From Butyrivibrio sp. (GTDB lineage: Bacteria; Bacillota; Clostridia; Lachnospirales; Lachnospiraceae), in NCBI GenBank assembly GCA_017446685.1, contig JAFSQI010000127.1, positions 1 through 64,000 of the forward strand: a stretch of DNA of 64,000 nt, written 5' to 3'. Positions 28,598-35,603 of the stretch are shown here, in pieces. Numbering within the stretch: position 1 is the stretch's first letter; each line of letters begins with the position of its first letter. The translations under genes were made by a program, and so were the position numbers. Below the pieces are notes generated by a model. That model was not told the DNA's origin. It saw only the letters and a list, made by a program, of their open reading frames with translations, and made no database searches.

Positions 28598-29497
28598 TTA
28601 TTTTCTGCACAAAATAGCTGCTATATCTGCATAGGTTGATCCAGCAGGAATGTTTTTTACACCTGATCTTATAACTCTGTCCATTTTAGTATCTACCAGA
28701 TATTTATTGAAAAGGACTGCATTATCAATAACACCCTCATTATATAAGATATTTGCAACTCTATCAGAGCTCGTTCCTCCGGGAATTGTAACTGTTACAC
28801 TTTTTGTACTGGTATAAACAGAAGAACTAGTGGTATTTTCTTCCACTTTCGCATATGTATTTGCTTCTGAACTTTCTGTAGTTGCAGTAACAACATTCTC
28901 AGAAGATACCTCTTCAGTATTCTTTGCACCTGCAGATGTGTCCTTTGTCTCGACTTTCTCAGTCGTTTCCGCTGCATTAACAGTTTTTGCATTATCTGTT
29001 TCATTAATAACTGCACTTGTTAGAGCAGTGGAATTATCATTTGAAGTTTCGGTTTTCTTTGCTCCTGCTACGCTTGCTTCTGGTTTTGCTTCGACTGTCC
29101 CAACGATTTTTTCCTCGGGATCAGTGTCAATAACTTTGTCTGAAGTTGCGAAATCTTTTTCATTCTTAACTTCTGTTTTTTCCTTTTCTTCATCCAGTTG
29201 AGAAACAGATTCACTTGACGAAGAGACTGTCTCGTCGATTTCTTGAGATATTTCTTTTCCTGCTTCATCCAATGACGTACCGGATGCAACCTCAGTCGTA
29301 TCATCTTTCTCCACTCCAATATCAGTGCTTTGTAAAAGTACACCGCTTTCCGGAATAATCATTCCCAAAGCCTGCGCCCTTTCAATTACTTCCGCTTCAC
29401 TTATGGTAACTTTTCTGCCACCAAGTGCAAAGCCCATAACTATTGCGGTAAGAATTATACCTATACCCATTCCGCGCAAATAATATTTTAACTTCAC
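28598..29497 (-). CDS. Membrane-anchored MltG/YceG-like small-domain protein
   Basis: 299 residues. One N-terminal membrane anchor (about 8-28) is followed by a 170-residue Ser/Thr/Glu/Val-rich low-complexity stretch and a C-terminal domain (about 230-299, VTVTIPGGTSSDRVANILYNEGVIDNAVLF ... IPAGSTYADIAAIL). That domain matches only the LysM-like N-terminal part of YceG/MltG, the endolytic murein transglycosylase; the catalytic domain with its Glu is missing, so enzymatic activity is not expected. A role in binding peptidoglycan or the divisome is an inference. The start is GTG at 29497 with GGGGG 6 nt upstream. It closes a three-gene operon with the genes at 29539 and 30640. Confidence 0.75.
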   Translation of the reverse strand: MKLKYYLRGMGIGIILTAIVMGFALGGRKVTISEAEVIERAQALGMIIPESGVLLQSTDIGVEKDDTTEVASGTSLDEAGKEISQEIDETVSSSSESVSQLDEEKEKTEVKNEKDFATSDKVIDTDPEEKIVGTVEAKPEASVAGAKKTETSNDNSTALTSAVINETDNAKTVNAAETTEKVETKDTSAGAKNTEEVSSENVVTATTESSEANTYAKVEENTTSSSVYTSTKSVTVTIPGGTSSDRVANILYNEGVIDNAVLFNKYLVDTKMDRVIRSGVKNIPAGSTYADIAAILCRK

Positions 29498-29538
29498 ATT
29501 CTACCCCCGGATATGAAAATCACTTATATACTGACAGT

Positions 29539-30588
29539 TTATCTGACTTTTCTATGTTTATTGGAAAGATCGATTACAAGTTTAACTTCACCAATTCCAA
29601 GTCCAAGCTCTCTTGCAATCACCATATTTGACTTTCCCGCCTTATGCATCTCAATAATCTGTTTATTTTGTGAAACAGGATCGTTGGCAGTAAGTTCATG
29701 CATGTTTTTATCTGGATTCTGAGCCTTTATTGCATCAGACAACTGCACAACCTTTTTATTTGTATTATTATTTCCGATTACATGCAAAGTGCTTGCTTTT
29801 TCATTGGAAATAACTTCAACAGAAATTTCATTTAAATCCTTGATCTCATTTTCAGTTACATACTTGTTTTCTCTTGCCGAAACTTTTCTTTCAAGGCCTG
29901 CGGCCTGATCACGCCTTTCCTCAACAGGTTTAACAGTAACCGCATCAATCTCTGCCTTTGTTCTCTCCGTATATGGAATTCTGATTCCGCTTAATCTGTC
30001 AGACTCTTCATCCAAAAGAATAGCTCTGGAATTTGGAAAGCTATTATTATAGGAAACAGCCTGCTTAGCTTTTGTGGCAGATTCCTGTGCATCTCTCGCT
30101 GTGGCTTCTGCGCCTTTTGCAGTAGCTTCTGCATCTCTTACTGTTGCCTCAGCATCTCTAACAGTAGCTTCCGCATCCCTAAGCGCCTGCTTTGCTTCGT
30201 CAGTTTTTCTGGTAACTTCAGATACAACACTGGTGAGATTCTTATGTTTATCATTAAGCATATCATACATAAACATGACTTCGTCATGATTCTTATGAAT
30301 ATCATTTATAACTGTATCAGAATATTCTCCGATTGCAGACAATTTTTCGTTAGAAATACGCTCCATTGCACGTTCAGTTCTATCAAGGGAATTATCGACA
30401 GTATCGTCTACGATATTTTCAATGGTCTCTTTTTGATTTTCGACCTCATTACGAACAAGCTCACGAATTTCCTTCTTCATGAGCTTTTTATCATTTTCAT
30501 CTATATTTTTTCCGGCAGGTATAAGGTAACCCACTATGATTGCTGCAAAGCCAGCAACTATAAGAATTATCTCAGTAATACTAATCAT
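29539..30588 (-). CDS. DUF6115-like protein: membrane anchor, coiled coil, C-terminal helix-turn-helix (SwrB position)
   Basis: 349 residues. A membrane segment at the N terminus (about 4-24) leads into a long coiled coil, including the repeated heptad RDAEATV near residues 137-165, and a C-terminal segment (about 310-345, NKQIIEMHKAGKSNMVIARELGLGIGEVKLVIDL) that looks like a helix-turn-helix. B. subtilis SwrB, which promotes flagellar assembly, occupies the equivalent position after sigD and before rpsB and also has one membrane helix and a coil. The equivalence is inferred from position and architecture only. The ribosome-binding site is poor (GGAG abuts the ATG; AGGGG is 13 nt away). Confidence 0.7.
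   Translation of the reverse strand: MISITEIILIVAGFAAIIVGYLIPAGKNIDENDKKLMKKEIRELVRNEVENQKETIENIVDDTVDNSLDRTERAMERISNEKLSAIGEYSDTVINDIHKNHDEVMFMYDMLNDKHKNLTSVVSEVTRKTDEAKQALRDAEATVRDAEATVRDAEATAKGAEATARDAQESATKAKQAVSYNNSFPNSRAILLDEESDRLSGIRIPYTERTKAEIDAVTVKPVEERRDQAAGLERKVSARENKYVTENEIKDLNEISVEVISNEKASTLHVIGNNNTNKKVVQLSDAIKAQNPDKNMHELTANDPVSQNKQIIEMHKAGKSNMVIARELGLGIGEVKLVIDLSNKHRKVR
30100..30185 (-). repeat. 21-bp imperfect tandem repeat inside the DUF6115-like gene
   Basis: About four copies encode the heptad (R/K)(D/G)AEAT(V/A). The period of exactly 21 nt keeps both frame and coiled-coil register, so the copy number could change without breaking the protein. Confidence 0.75.
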
Positions 30589-30639
30589 CTCCGCCCAAAT
30601 TCCCCTATAAGATAATCGCAGTGTTATATAAATTATATA

Positions 30640-31029
30640 TTATATTTTCAAATCAAAACCAGACGATATTCCAAAGTTAACAGGTTTGCCATTTCTATCC
30701 AGAACATTTCCGGCTAATTTTCCCATTTTCTCAGCAGATATCTGTCTTTCATTCAAAGCATTTTTATCATTTTTCTTGGAATCACGTCTTTTCTTTCCCC
30801 CGTCGCCAACATATTCATTGCTGCCTTTTTCTCTGGCATCTGAATGAAGTTCCCCCTGGCCAACGTCATCTTTTTGATTAACCTGACTCCTCTGATTATC
30901 TACTTCCTGATTAAACTGGGTTTGAAAGTTGTGCTGATCCATAACTGGTCTGGCATCTTCTGCTGCTTTTATGGTACCAACTTCACTTGAAGCTGCCATA
31001 ACCCCAAAATCAACTCTGTTAATTGACAT
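30640..31029 (-). CDS. Hydrophilic protein of unknown function, motility-adjacent
   Basis: 129 residues from the ATG at 31029, which has GGAGAG 8 nt upstream. The frame is open to 31185, but that part runs through a terminator and the promoter. The protein is soluble and highly charged (GGKKRRDSKKNDKN in the middle), low complexity over residues 25-90, and ends in a more ordered segment (ISAEKMGKLAGNVLDRNGKPVNFGI). I do not recognise a family. Its own promoter lies just upstream, and it leads the DUF6115-like and MltG-like genes. Confidence 0.6.
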   Translation of the reverse strand: MSINRVDFGVMAASSEVGTIKAAEDARPVMDQHNFQTQFNQEVDNQRSQVNQKDDVGQGELHSDAREKGSNEYVGDGGKKRRDSKKNDKNALNERQISAEKMGKLAGNVLDRNGKPVNFGISSGFDLKI

Positions 31030-31054
31030 GGATACCACTCTCCTTCCTATACCC

Positions 31055-31084
31055 ATTATATCATGTAAATGCTTTATTTCCCAA
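31055..31084 (-). promoter_or_regulatory. Sigma-A promoter of the 31029-28598 operon
   Basis: Minus strand TTGGGA (31079-31084), 18-nt spacer, perfect TATAAT (31055-31060), with the ribosome-binding site almost directly after the expected start point. Confidence 0.6.
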
Positions 31085-31126
31085 GTGATTTGCCCATTTT
31101 TATTACCTATTATTATCATAATAAAT

Positions 31127-31156
31127 GAAAAAAGCGCCAAAAGCAACTTTTGGCGC
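31127..31156 (-). terminator. Terminator at the end of the fla/che operon
   Basis: GCGCCAAAAG / CTTTTGGCGC, a 10-bp stem with a CAA loop, followed on the minus strand by TTTTTT. It lies about 55 nt beyond the fapA stop codon. Confidence 0.93.
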
Positions 31157-31209
31157 CATAAAATATGTAAAAAAATAAATTTCAATAATAAAATTGTGTG
31201 AATTTTTGA

Positions 31210-32787
31210 TTAAATTGCTGCAACTCTGACATCACCGTCTTTTATAACAAATCTGCTATATTGAACAGGTTTTTTTACTATCATGGAGAGTTCTCCGATA
31301 TTAATTGAAGTACCGGGATAAGCAACTCCTTCAACCACAACATAGGCTTCTTTCTGCTCTGCAAGTTTTTCCATAAGAGAAGCATATTCATCTGAATCAT
31401 CCTGAATCTGCTGAGTAAGATTCTTATTAAGTGTTACAAGCTTCTGAACATTTGTAACCTGATCCGGAGTAAATTTTGCTCCTGACTTTAGCATCTTTGT
31501 AAATCCTTCAATAGTAGGTTTTATGCTTTCGATATTTTTCTGAGCTGAAGCCATATTTTTCTGAAGCTCTTTTAATCTAATCTTAACCTGCGGATCAGCA
31601 CCAACTTCTATTATAGTATTAGCTCCCATTTCAGAGCCAAGAATTTTAGCCTGAATCTTATCGGCAGCAATAACCTTTCCACCGGCAATAAATCCACGTT
31701 TACCCGTAACATTAATTTCAGTTCCGGAAGTAACTGTAGAATGAAGTATGCACTCACAGTTTACGCTGCCTCTCGCTGATACTGTTGCATTTTCTATAAA
31801 TTTAGCAACAACATTTCCGCCGGCTTTGATATTGCCTCCCGCCTTCACTCCGACCTCCAAAATGACATCGGCTCCGGCTTCTAGTGTTGCCCCTTCAACT
31901 ATGCCTTTAACAATAATATTTCCGCCCGCCTTAACGCTAAAGTTTGATGCAATAATACCACTTACAACAACACTTCCTTCATAATCAATATTTCCGGAAG
32001 CAACGTCGACATTTTCAACTGTAAAGACATCAGATACGGTTACACGGCCTTCTTTTAACGTTACATGACCAGCTTTTTCAGCTGTAAGCGTAAGTTTATC
32101 TTCGGAAAGAATTGTATTTGCTCCATATTTGATAGCTGCAGGCTTAACCTGTGCAGGCTTAATATTTTCACCATGTACATTCGTACCAGGTTTACCCGGC
32201 ACTTCAGGATGAAGAGTTGCAAGAAGATCACCTGCTTTGACATTATTTATGAGATTTAAATGGAAATAGTCAACACTTCCGTCCTCTTTCAAAGTAGGCT
32301 TTGGTTTTAAATTTGCATTAAAATGCAGTTCAACAGAAGCATTTTGCCCCTGCTCGACCTCTTTTCCCTGTGCCAATAAGATAGGAGTACAATAGGTTCT
32401 ATGTTCAAAGAACTTATGGATATTTTCTTTCTGCACGCCAAATACAATCTTGTTATATGCTATAGTGTTTAAAACTTCCTGCTCGGTTAACAGTTCAGCG
32501 CCTTCTGTCGGAGGAAAAAAATATCCGGTAGCAGTCATTCTATCCTTAGACAACTCAATAACCATGCACTCACGTTCAGGCATGACCTTAGCATCAGTAA
32601 AAATTACTGTATCATCCTTTCGGCGGTACATGGCATCTTTTAACTTTACTACGTCATATTGAATCTTTCTATCATCCAAATATGTGCATACAAGCCCAAG
32701 ATCTAATGCTGCGCCGCCGTCAGTAGGTTCAAAAATCTTGATACCAGTACCCTTCTCAGTTACTATAAGCTGAAAATATCCATCCAT
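31210..32787 (-). CDS. fapA: FapA/DUF342 family protein, flagellar assembly protein A
   Basis: 525 residues. The central part (about 215-400) is a series of short beta-strand repeats rich in V/G (VVSGIIASNF, AGGNIIVKGIVEG, AGADVILEVGVKAGGNI) typical of DUF342 proteins, which resemble the MinC C-terminal beta-helix. A helical segment (RLKELQKNMASAQKNIESI) follows. In Vibrio the FapA protein helps polar placement of flagellar components, but the Clostridial members are uncharacterised. It begins 18 nt after sigD and is the last gene of the operon, before the terminator. Confidence 0.82.
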   Translation of the reverse strand: MDGYFQLIVTEKGTGIKIFEPTDGGAALDLGLVCTYLDDRKIQYDVVKLKDAMYRRKDDTVIFTDAKVMPERECMVIELSKDRMTATGYFFPPTEGAELLTEQEVLNTIAYNKIVFGVQKENIHKFFEHRTYCTPILLAQGKEVEQGQNASVELHFNANLKPKPTLKEDGSVDYFHLNLINNVKAGDLLATLHPEVPGKPGTNVHGENIKPAQVKPAAIKYGANTILSEDKLTLTAEKAGHVTLKEGRVTVSDVFTVENVDVASGNIDYEGSVVVSGIIASNFSVKAGGNIIVKGIVEGATLEAGADVILEVGVKAGGNIKAGGNVVAKFIENATVSARGSVNCECILHSTVTSGTEINVTGKRGFIAGGKVIAADKIQAKILGSEMGANTIIEVGADPQVKIRLKELQKNMASAQKNIESIKPTIEGFTKMLKSGAKFTPDQVTNVQKLVTLNKNLTQQIQDDSDEYASLMEKLAEQKEAYVVVEGVAYPGTSINIGELSMIVKKPVQYSRFVIKDGDVRVAAI

Positions 32788-32805
32788 ATCAACCTCTACA
32801 TATTA

Positions 32806-33579
32806 TTATTTTGCATTTGTCAAAATTCCTAAATACTTCCCTAGTTTTTCTCTCATTTTCTGCAAAGCTCTTGTATGAAGCTGTGAAACTCTTGATTCTG
32901 AAACTTCAAGGACTTCACTGATTTCTTTTAATGTAAGCTCTTCATAATAGTAAAACAGAATAACTTTTTTCTCTTTATCCGTAAGAAGTTCTAAAGAATC
33001 TACAAGCATTTTCTTTAATTCTTCTTTTTCAACAGCTTCCTCAGGTTTAATGAAACCAGAATGAATATTGTTTGAATCTTCAGGTATGTCTGACCCCTGA
33101 TCCATAAATTCATTTAATGATACCACGCCTGTGACTTTCATCTGATTCTGCCAATTTAGATACTCATCCTCAGAAATCTCCATTTTAGCAGCGATTTCTG
33201 CATCAGTAGCAACATGGCCTTTATCTCTTTCAATTTCCCGAATTGCAGTATCAATTTTTTTCTGTCTCTGACGGATAGTTCTGGGAATCCAGTCCATTTT
33301 TCTGATCTGGTCCAAAATTGCGCCTCTGATACGCAAACTGGCATATGTTTCAAACTTAACATCCTTCAGAAGATCAAATTTGTCTATTGCATCTATCAAA
33401 CCAAAAATGCCATATCCTACAAGATCATCATATTCGACATTAAAGCCCAAATACATACTAAGTCTTCCCGCAACAAGCTTAACCAGTGGAGCGTATTCAA
33501 GAATCAGTTTTTCTCTCAAATCGGCGTCCTTTGTCCTATTATATTCTTCCCATAATTTATTCTTTGCCGCTTCATCCAT
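32806..33579 (-). CDS. sigD: Motility RNA polymerase sigma factor SigD/FliA
   Basis: 257 residues. Regions 2, 3 and 4 are present: YDDLVGYGIFGLIDAIDKFD and KFETYASLRIRGAILDQIRKMDWIPR of region 2, then region 3, then LTLKEISEVLEVSESRVSQLHTRAL of the region 4 helix-turn-helix. It directs late flagellar gene transcription from promoters of the type TAAA-N15-GCCGATAT; two such sites are seen in this window at 58749 and 61428. No flgM is visible here. It follows the small membrane protein gene by 25 nt. Confidence 0.96.
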   Translation of the reverse strand: MDEAAKNKLWEEYNRTKDADLREKLILEYAPLVKLVAGRLSMYLGFNVEYDDLVGYGIFGLIDAIDKFDLLKDVKFETYASLRIRGAILDQIRKMDWIPRTIRQRQKKIDTAIREIERDKGHVATDAEIAAKMEISEDEYLNWQNQMKVTGVVSLNEFMDQGSDIPEDSNNIHSGFIKPEEAVEKEELKKMLVDSLELLTDKEKKVILFYYYEELTLKEISEVLEVSESRVSQLHTRALQKMREKLGKYLGILTNAK

Positions 33580-33604
33580 TAGCTAATTCCCCAAGTCTTT
33601 AGAA

Positions 33605-33937
33605 TTATTCCGGTGTATCATCCTCGATTATAACCGGTTCACCGCCATTTTCAGCTTCCATGGCAGCTCTTGCCTCCTCTTCCAAACGCTTTGCTTCTTC
33701 TCTTTCAGCAACTGCTTTTTCATAATTAATATCCACAAAGCGTGTAATCATTCTTTCTATGATCAATCCCAGAATCAAAAAAATGACTACAGAAGAAAAA
33801 ACGATAATAAACCAATCTCCGGCAGGATAATGCTCAAAGTACGCATATATCGCAATGATAGCAGTCGCACTGAGCACCACCATCGGAGTGACCAACTTTG
33901 TATTCCATTTTTTTATTTCTTCGTTATTGGTATTCAT
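33605..33937 (-). CDS. Small two-span membrane protein between cheD and sigD
   Basis: 110 residues. Two hydrophobic segments (about 17-35 and 43-62) are followed by a charged helical tail (EKAVAEREEAKRLEEEARAAMEAE) with an acidic end. The start overlaps the cheD stop by four bases (ATGA), so it is translated with the chemotaxis genes. I recognise no named family. A role linked to motility is suggested only by position. Confidence 0.65.
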   Translation of the reverse strand: MNTNNEEIKKWNTKLVTPMVVLSATAIIAIYAYFEHYPAGDWFIIVFSSVVIFLILGLIIERMITRFVDINYEKAVAEREEAKRLEEEARAAMEAENGGEPVIIEDDTPE

Positions 33938-34419
33938 ATAGTCTTCTCAGGCTTTCCTACAGCCCTGATAACAAAATTACCATTTTCAGGATAAAAAATG
34001 ACTGTTCTTCCATAAGAGTCTCCAGTATCCTGAGCAAGAACAGGTATGTTCATCTCCTTTAATTTCTTTAAAGTAGCCTGAACATTTCTATCACCAACTC
34101 TCATAGCACTATTTCCGGATTGAAAAGCAAACATCTGGGCACCGCCGGCAATTTTGGCAACAAGCCTCTGCCGGGAGGCACCTTTTGCGACTATTCTTTT
34201 TATTAGCTCTTCTATTCCGGTATCAGCAAATTTTGGAATGTTAGAATTGTTCTTTATCTCTTTGGAATCTGGCAACATTATATGTGCCAAGCCGCCTATC
34301 TTTGTAACAGGATCACGAACAGCTATTCCAACACATGATCCAAGTCCAAGGGTAGTTATACCATCGGGGCTAACACAAATATTCAGATCAGCCATACCAA
34401 CCTTTATAATTTGACTCAT
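33934..34419 (-). CDS. cheD: Chemoreceptor glutamine deamidase CheD
   Basis: 161 residues. The catalytic Cys lies in LGLGSCVGIA and the His in GGLAHIMLPDS, followed by a conserved Thr (FADTG). CheD deamidates receptor glutamines and, in the B. subtilis type of chemotaxis, binds and stimulates CheC. It sits directly after cheC, 15 nt away, in line with that partnership. Confidence 0.95.
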   Translation of the reverse strand: MSQIIKVGMADLNICVSPDGITTLGLGSCVGIAVRDPVTKIGGLAHIMLPDSKEIKNNSNIPKFADTGIEELIKRIVAKGASRQRLVAKIAGGAQMFAFQSGNSAMRVGDRNVQATLKKLKEMNIPVLAQDTGDSYGRTVIFYPENGNFVIRAVGKPEKTI

Positions 34420-34434
34420 ATATGTGCCCCTTCA

Positions 34435-35067
34435 TCAAATAGAAATATCGCCCATTCCAAGAGATGTCAAAATCTTTGTATAACCATCCATATCAGGCAA
34501 CAGAATAAAATAGCCACTGAGCTTAAGTTCATCAAAGAACTGAGTTTCAATAAGAAGAATCTTATCTCCCATCATTCCAAACTGTATGGCCGGTACACTG
34601 AGAATAGCTCCCGCCATATCAATTGCCACAAAAGGAATCGAAGGAACAAGTTTAAGATTTGTCATCATTGAAAGTGAATTAAGGTAAGAACCTGTAATGA
34701 TGTTTCCAACTTCCTTCAATGCAGATAACTCAACCTCATCAAAATCTGCCTCATCAGGTTTATGCCCTGTTCCCATCAGCTTATCAACCAGATGTCTGGC
34801 TGCATTTTTGTTAAGAAGGAACATGATACTGCCATCAATATCGCCTTCAACAGCCAGATATATACCTGCCATAATCTGCTCAGCACCGCCCATCATGTCT
34901 CCTACATCCTTAAAATCAAGAAGGCGAACCTGCGGTACTGACATATCTACTTTTGTTCCAATCATCTGTGCAAGAGCCGTGGTGGCATTGCCCGCACCGA
35001 TATTTCCAAGTTCTTTTAGAACATCAAAATACTGGCTGGACAAATTGTCCAAACTCATATCTCCCAT
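34435..35067 (-). CDS. cheC: CheY-P phosphatase CheC
   Basis: 210 residues. Two phosphatase motifs are visible, ELGNIGAGNATTAL (about residue 19) and EVGNIITGSYLNSL (about 115), each with the catalytic Glu/Asn pair. CheC removes phosphate from CheY-P and interacts with CheD. GGAGG lies 7 nt before the ATG. Although cheY itself is not in this window, the presence of cheC, cheD and fliY implies a B. subtilis-like adaptation system. Confidence 0.94.
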   Translation of the reverse strand: MGDMSLDNLSSQYFDVLKELGNIGAGNATTALAQMIGTKVDMSVPQVRLLDFKDVGDMMGGAEQIMAGIYLAVEGDIDGSIMFLLNKNAARHLVDKLMGTGHKPDEADFDEVELSALKEVGNIITGSYLNSLSMMTNLKLVPSIPFVAIDMAGAILSVPAIQFGMMGDKILLIETQFFDELKLSGYFILLPDMDGYTKILTSLGMGDISI

Positions 35068-35081
35068 TTGATTTCCTCCAA

Positions 35082-35576
35082 TCAGCTGGCATTACTAGCT
35101 TTTTCTTTAGATTCTTTCTCCGAAACTACAGCGTCCAGATCAAGGATAGAAACGAGGCCGCCTTCATAATGACCTACTCCGCCAACAAACTTCGCGTTAT
35201 CAGAGCCTTTTTTATCATCATAGCGCATCTTCTCAATGTTATTAACATCCAGAGTAAGAACCTGGTTAACCTGATCGACAATTATTCCAACGAGATCGCC
35301 CTCACTTGTCTTTAAAATGATTATTCTGGACTTTCCGGTGATGACATCTTCATCAAGTCCCATTTTCATCCTGACACTCATAACAGGAACAATCTCGCCT
35401 CGAATATTAATAACGCCTTTCAAATACGGATCAACCTTGGGAACTCTTGTAATCTGCTGCATTCTGACAATATTATCAATATATTTGATATTGATACCAT
35501 ACTGTTCATCATCAATCTTGATTACAATAAACTGAATAAGTTCTCCTACTTCAGAAGTATCTCTAAGTTCGTTCAT
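35082..35576 (-). CDS. cheW: Chemotaxis coupling protein CheW
   Basis: 164 residues. The SH3-like double barrel of CheW is recognisable (QFIVIKIDDEQYGINIKYIDNIVR ... GVINIRGEIVPVMSVRMKMG ... GIIVDQVNQVLTL). It couples receptors to CheA. The Met at 35576 is preferred because AAAGG is 9 nt upstream; the Met at 35585 has that site directly against it. Confidence 0.94.
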   Translation of the reverse strand: MNELRDTSEVGELIQFIVIKIDDEQYGINIKYIDNIVRMQQITRVPKVDPYLKGVINIRGEIVPVMSVRMKMGLDEDVITGKSRIIILKTSEGDLVGIIVDQVNQVLTLDVNNIEKMRYDDKKGSDNAKFVGGVGHYEGGLVSILDLDAVVSEKESKEKASNAS

Positions 35577-35603
35577 ATCATTCATCCTTTCTATGTCAAA
35601 TCA

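Noticed and set aside
28830-29201. 123-codon plus-strand frame rich in Ser/Val/Phe
   Set aside because: It mirrors the low-complexity Glu/Thr/Lys stalk of the MltG-like protein on the other strand.
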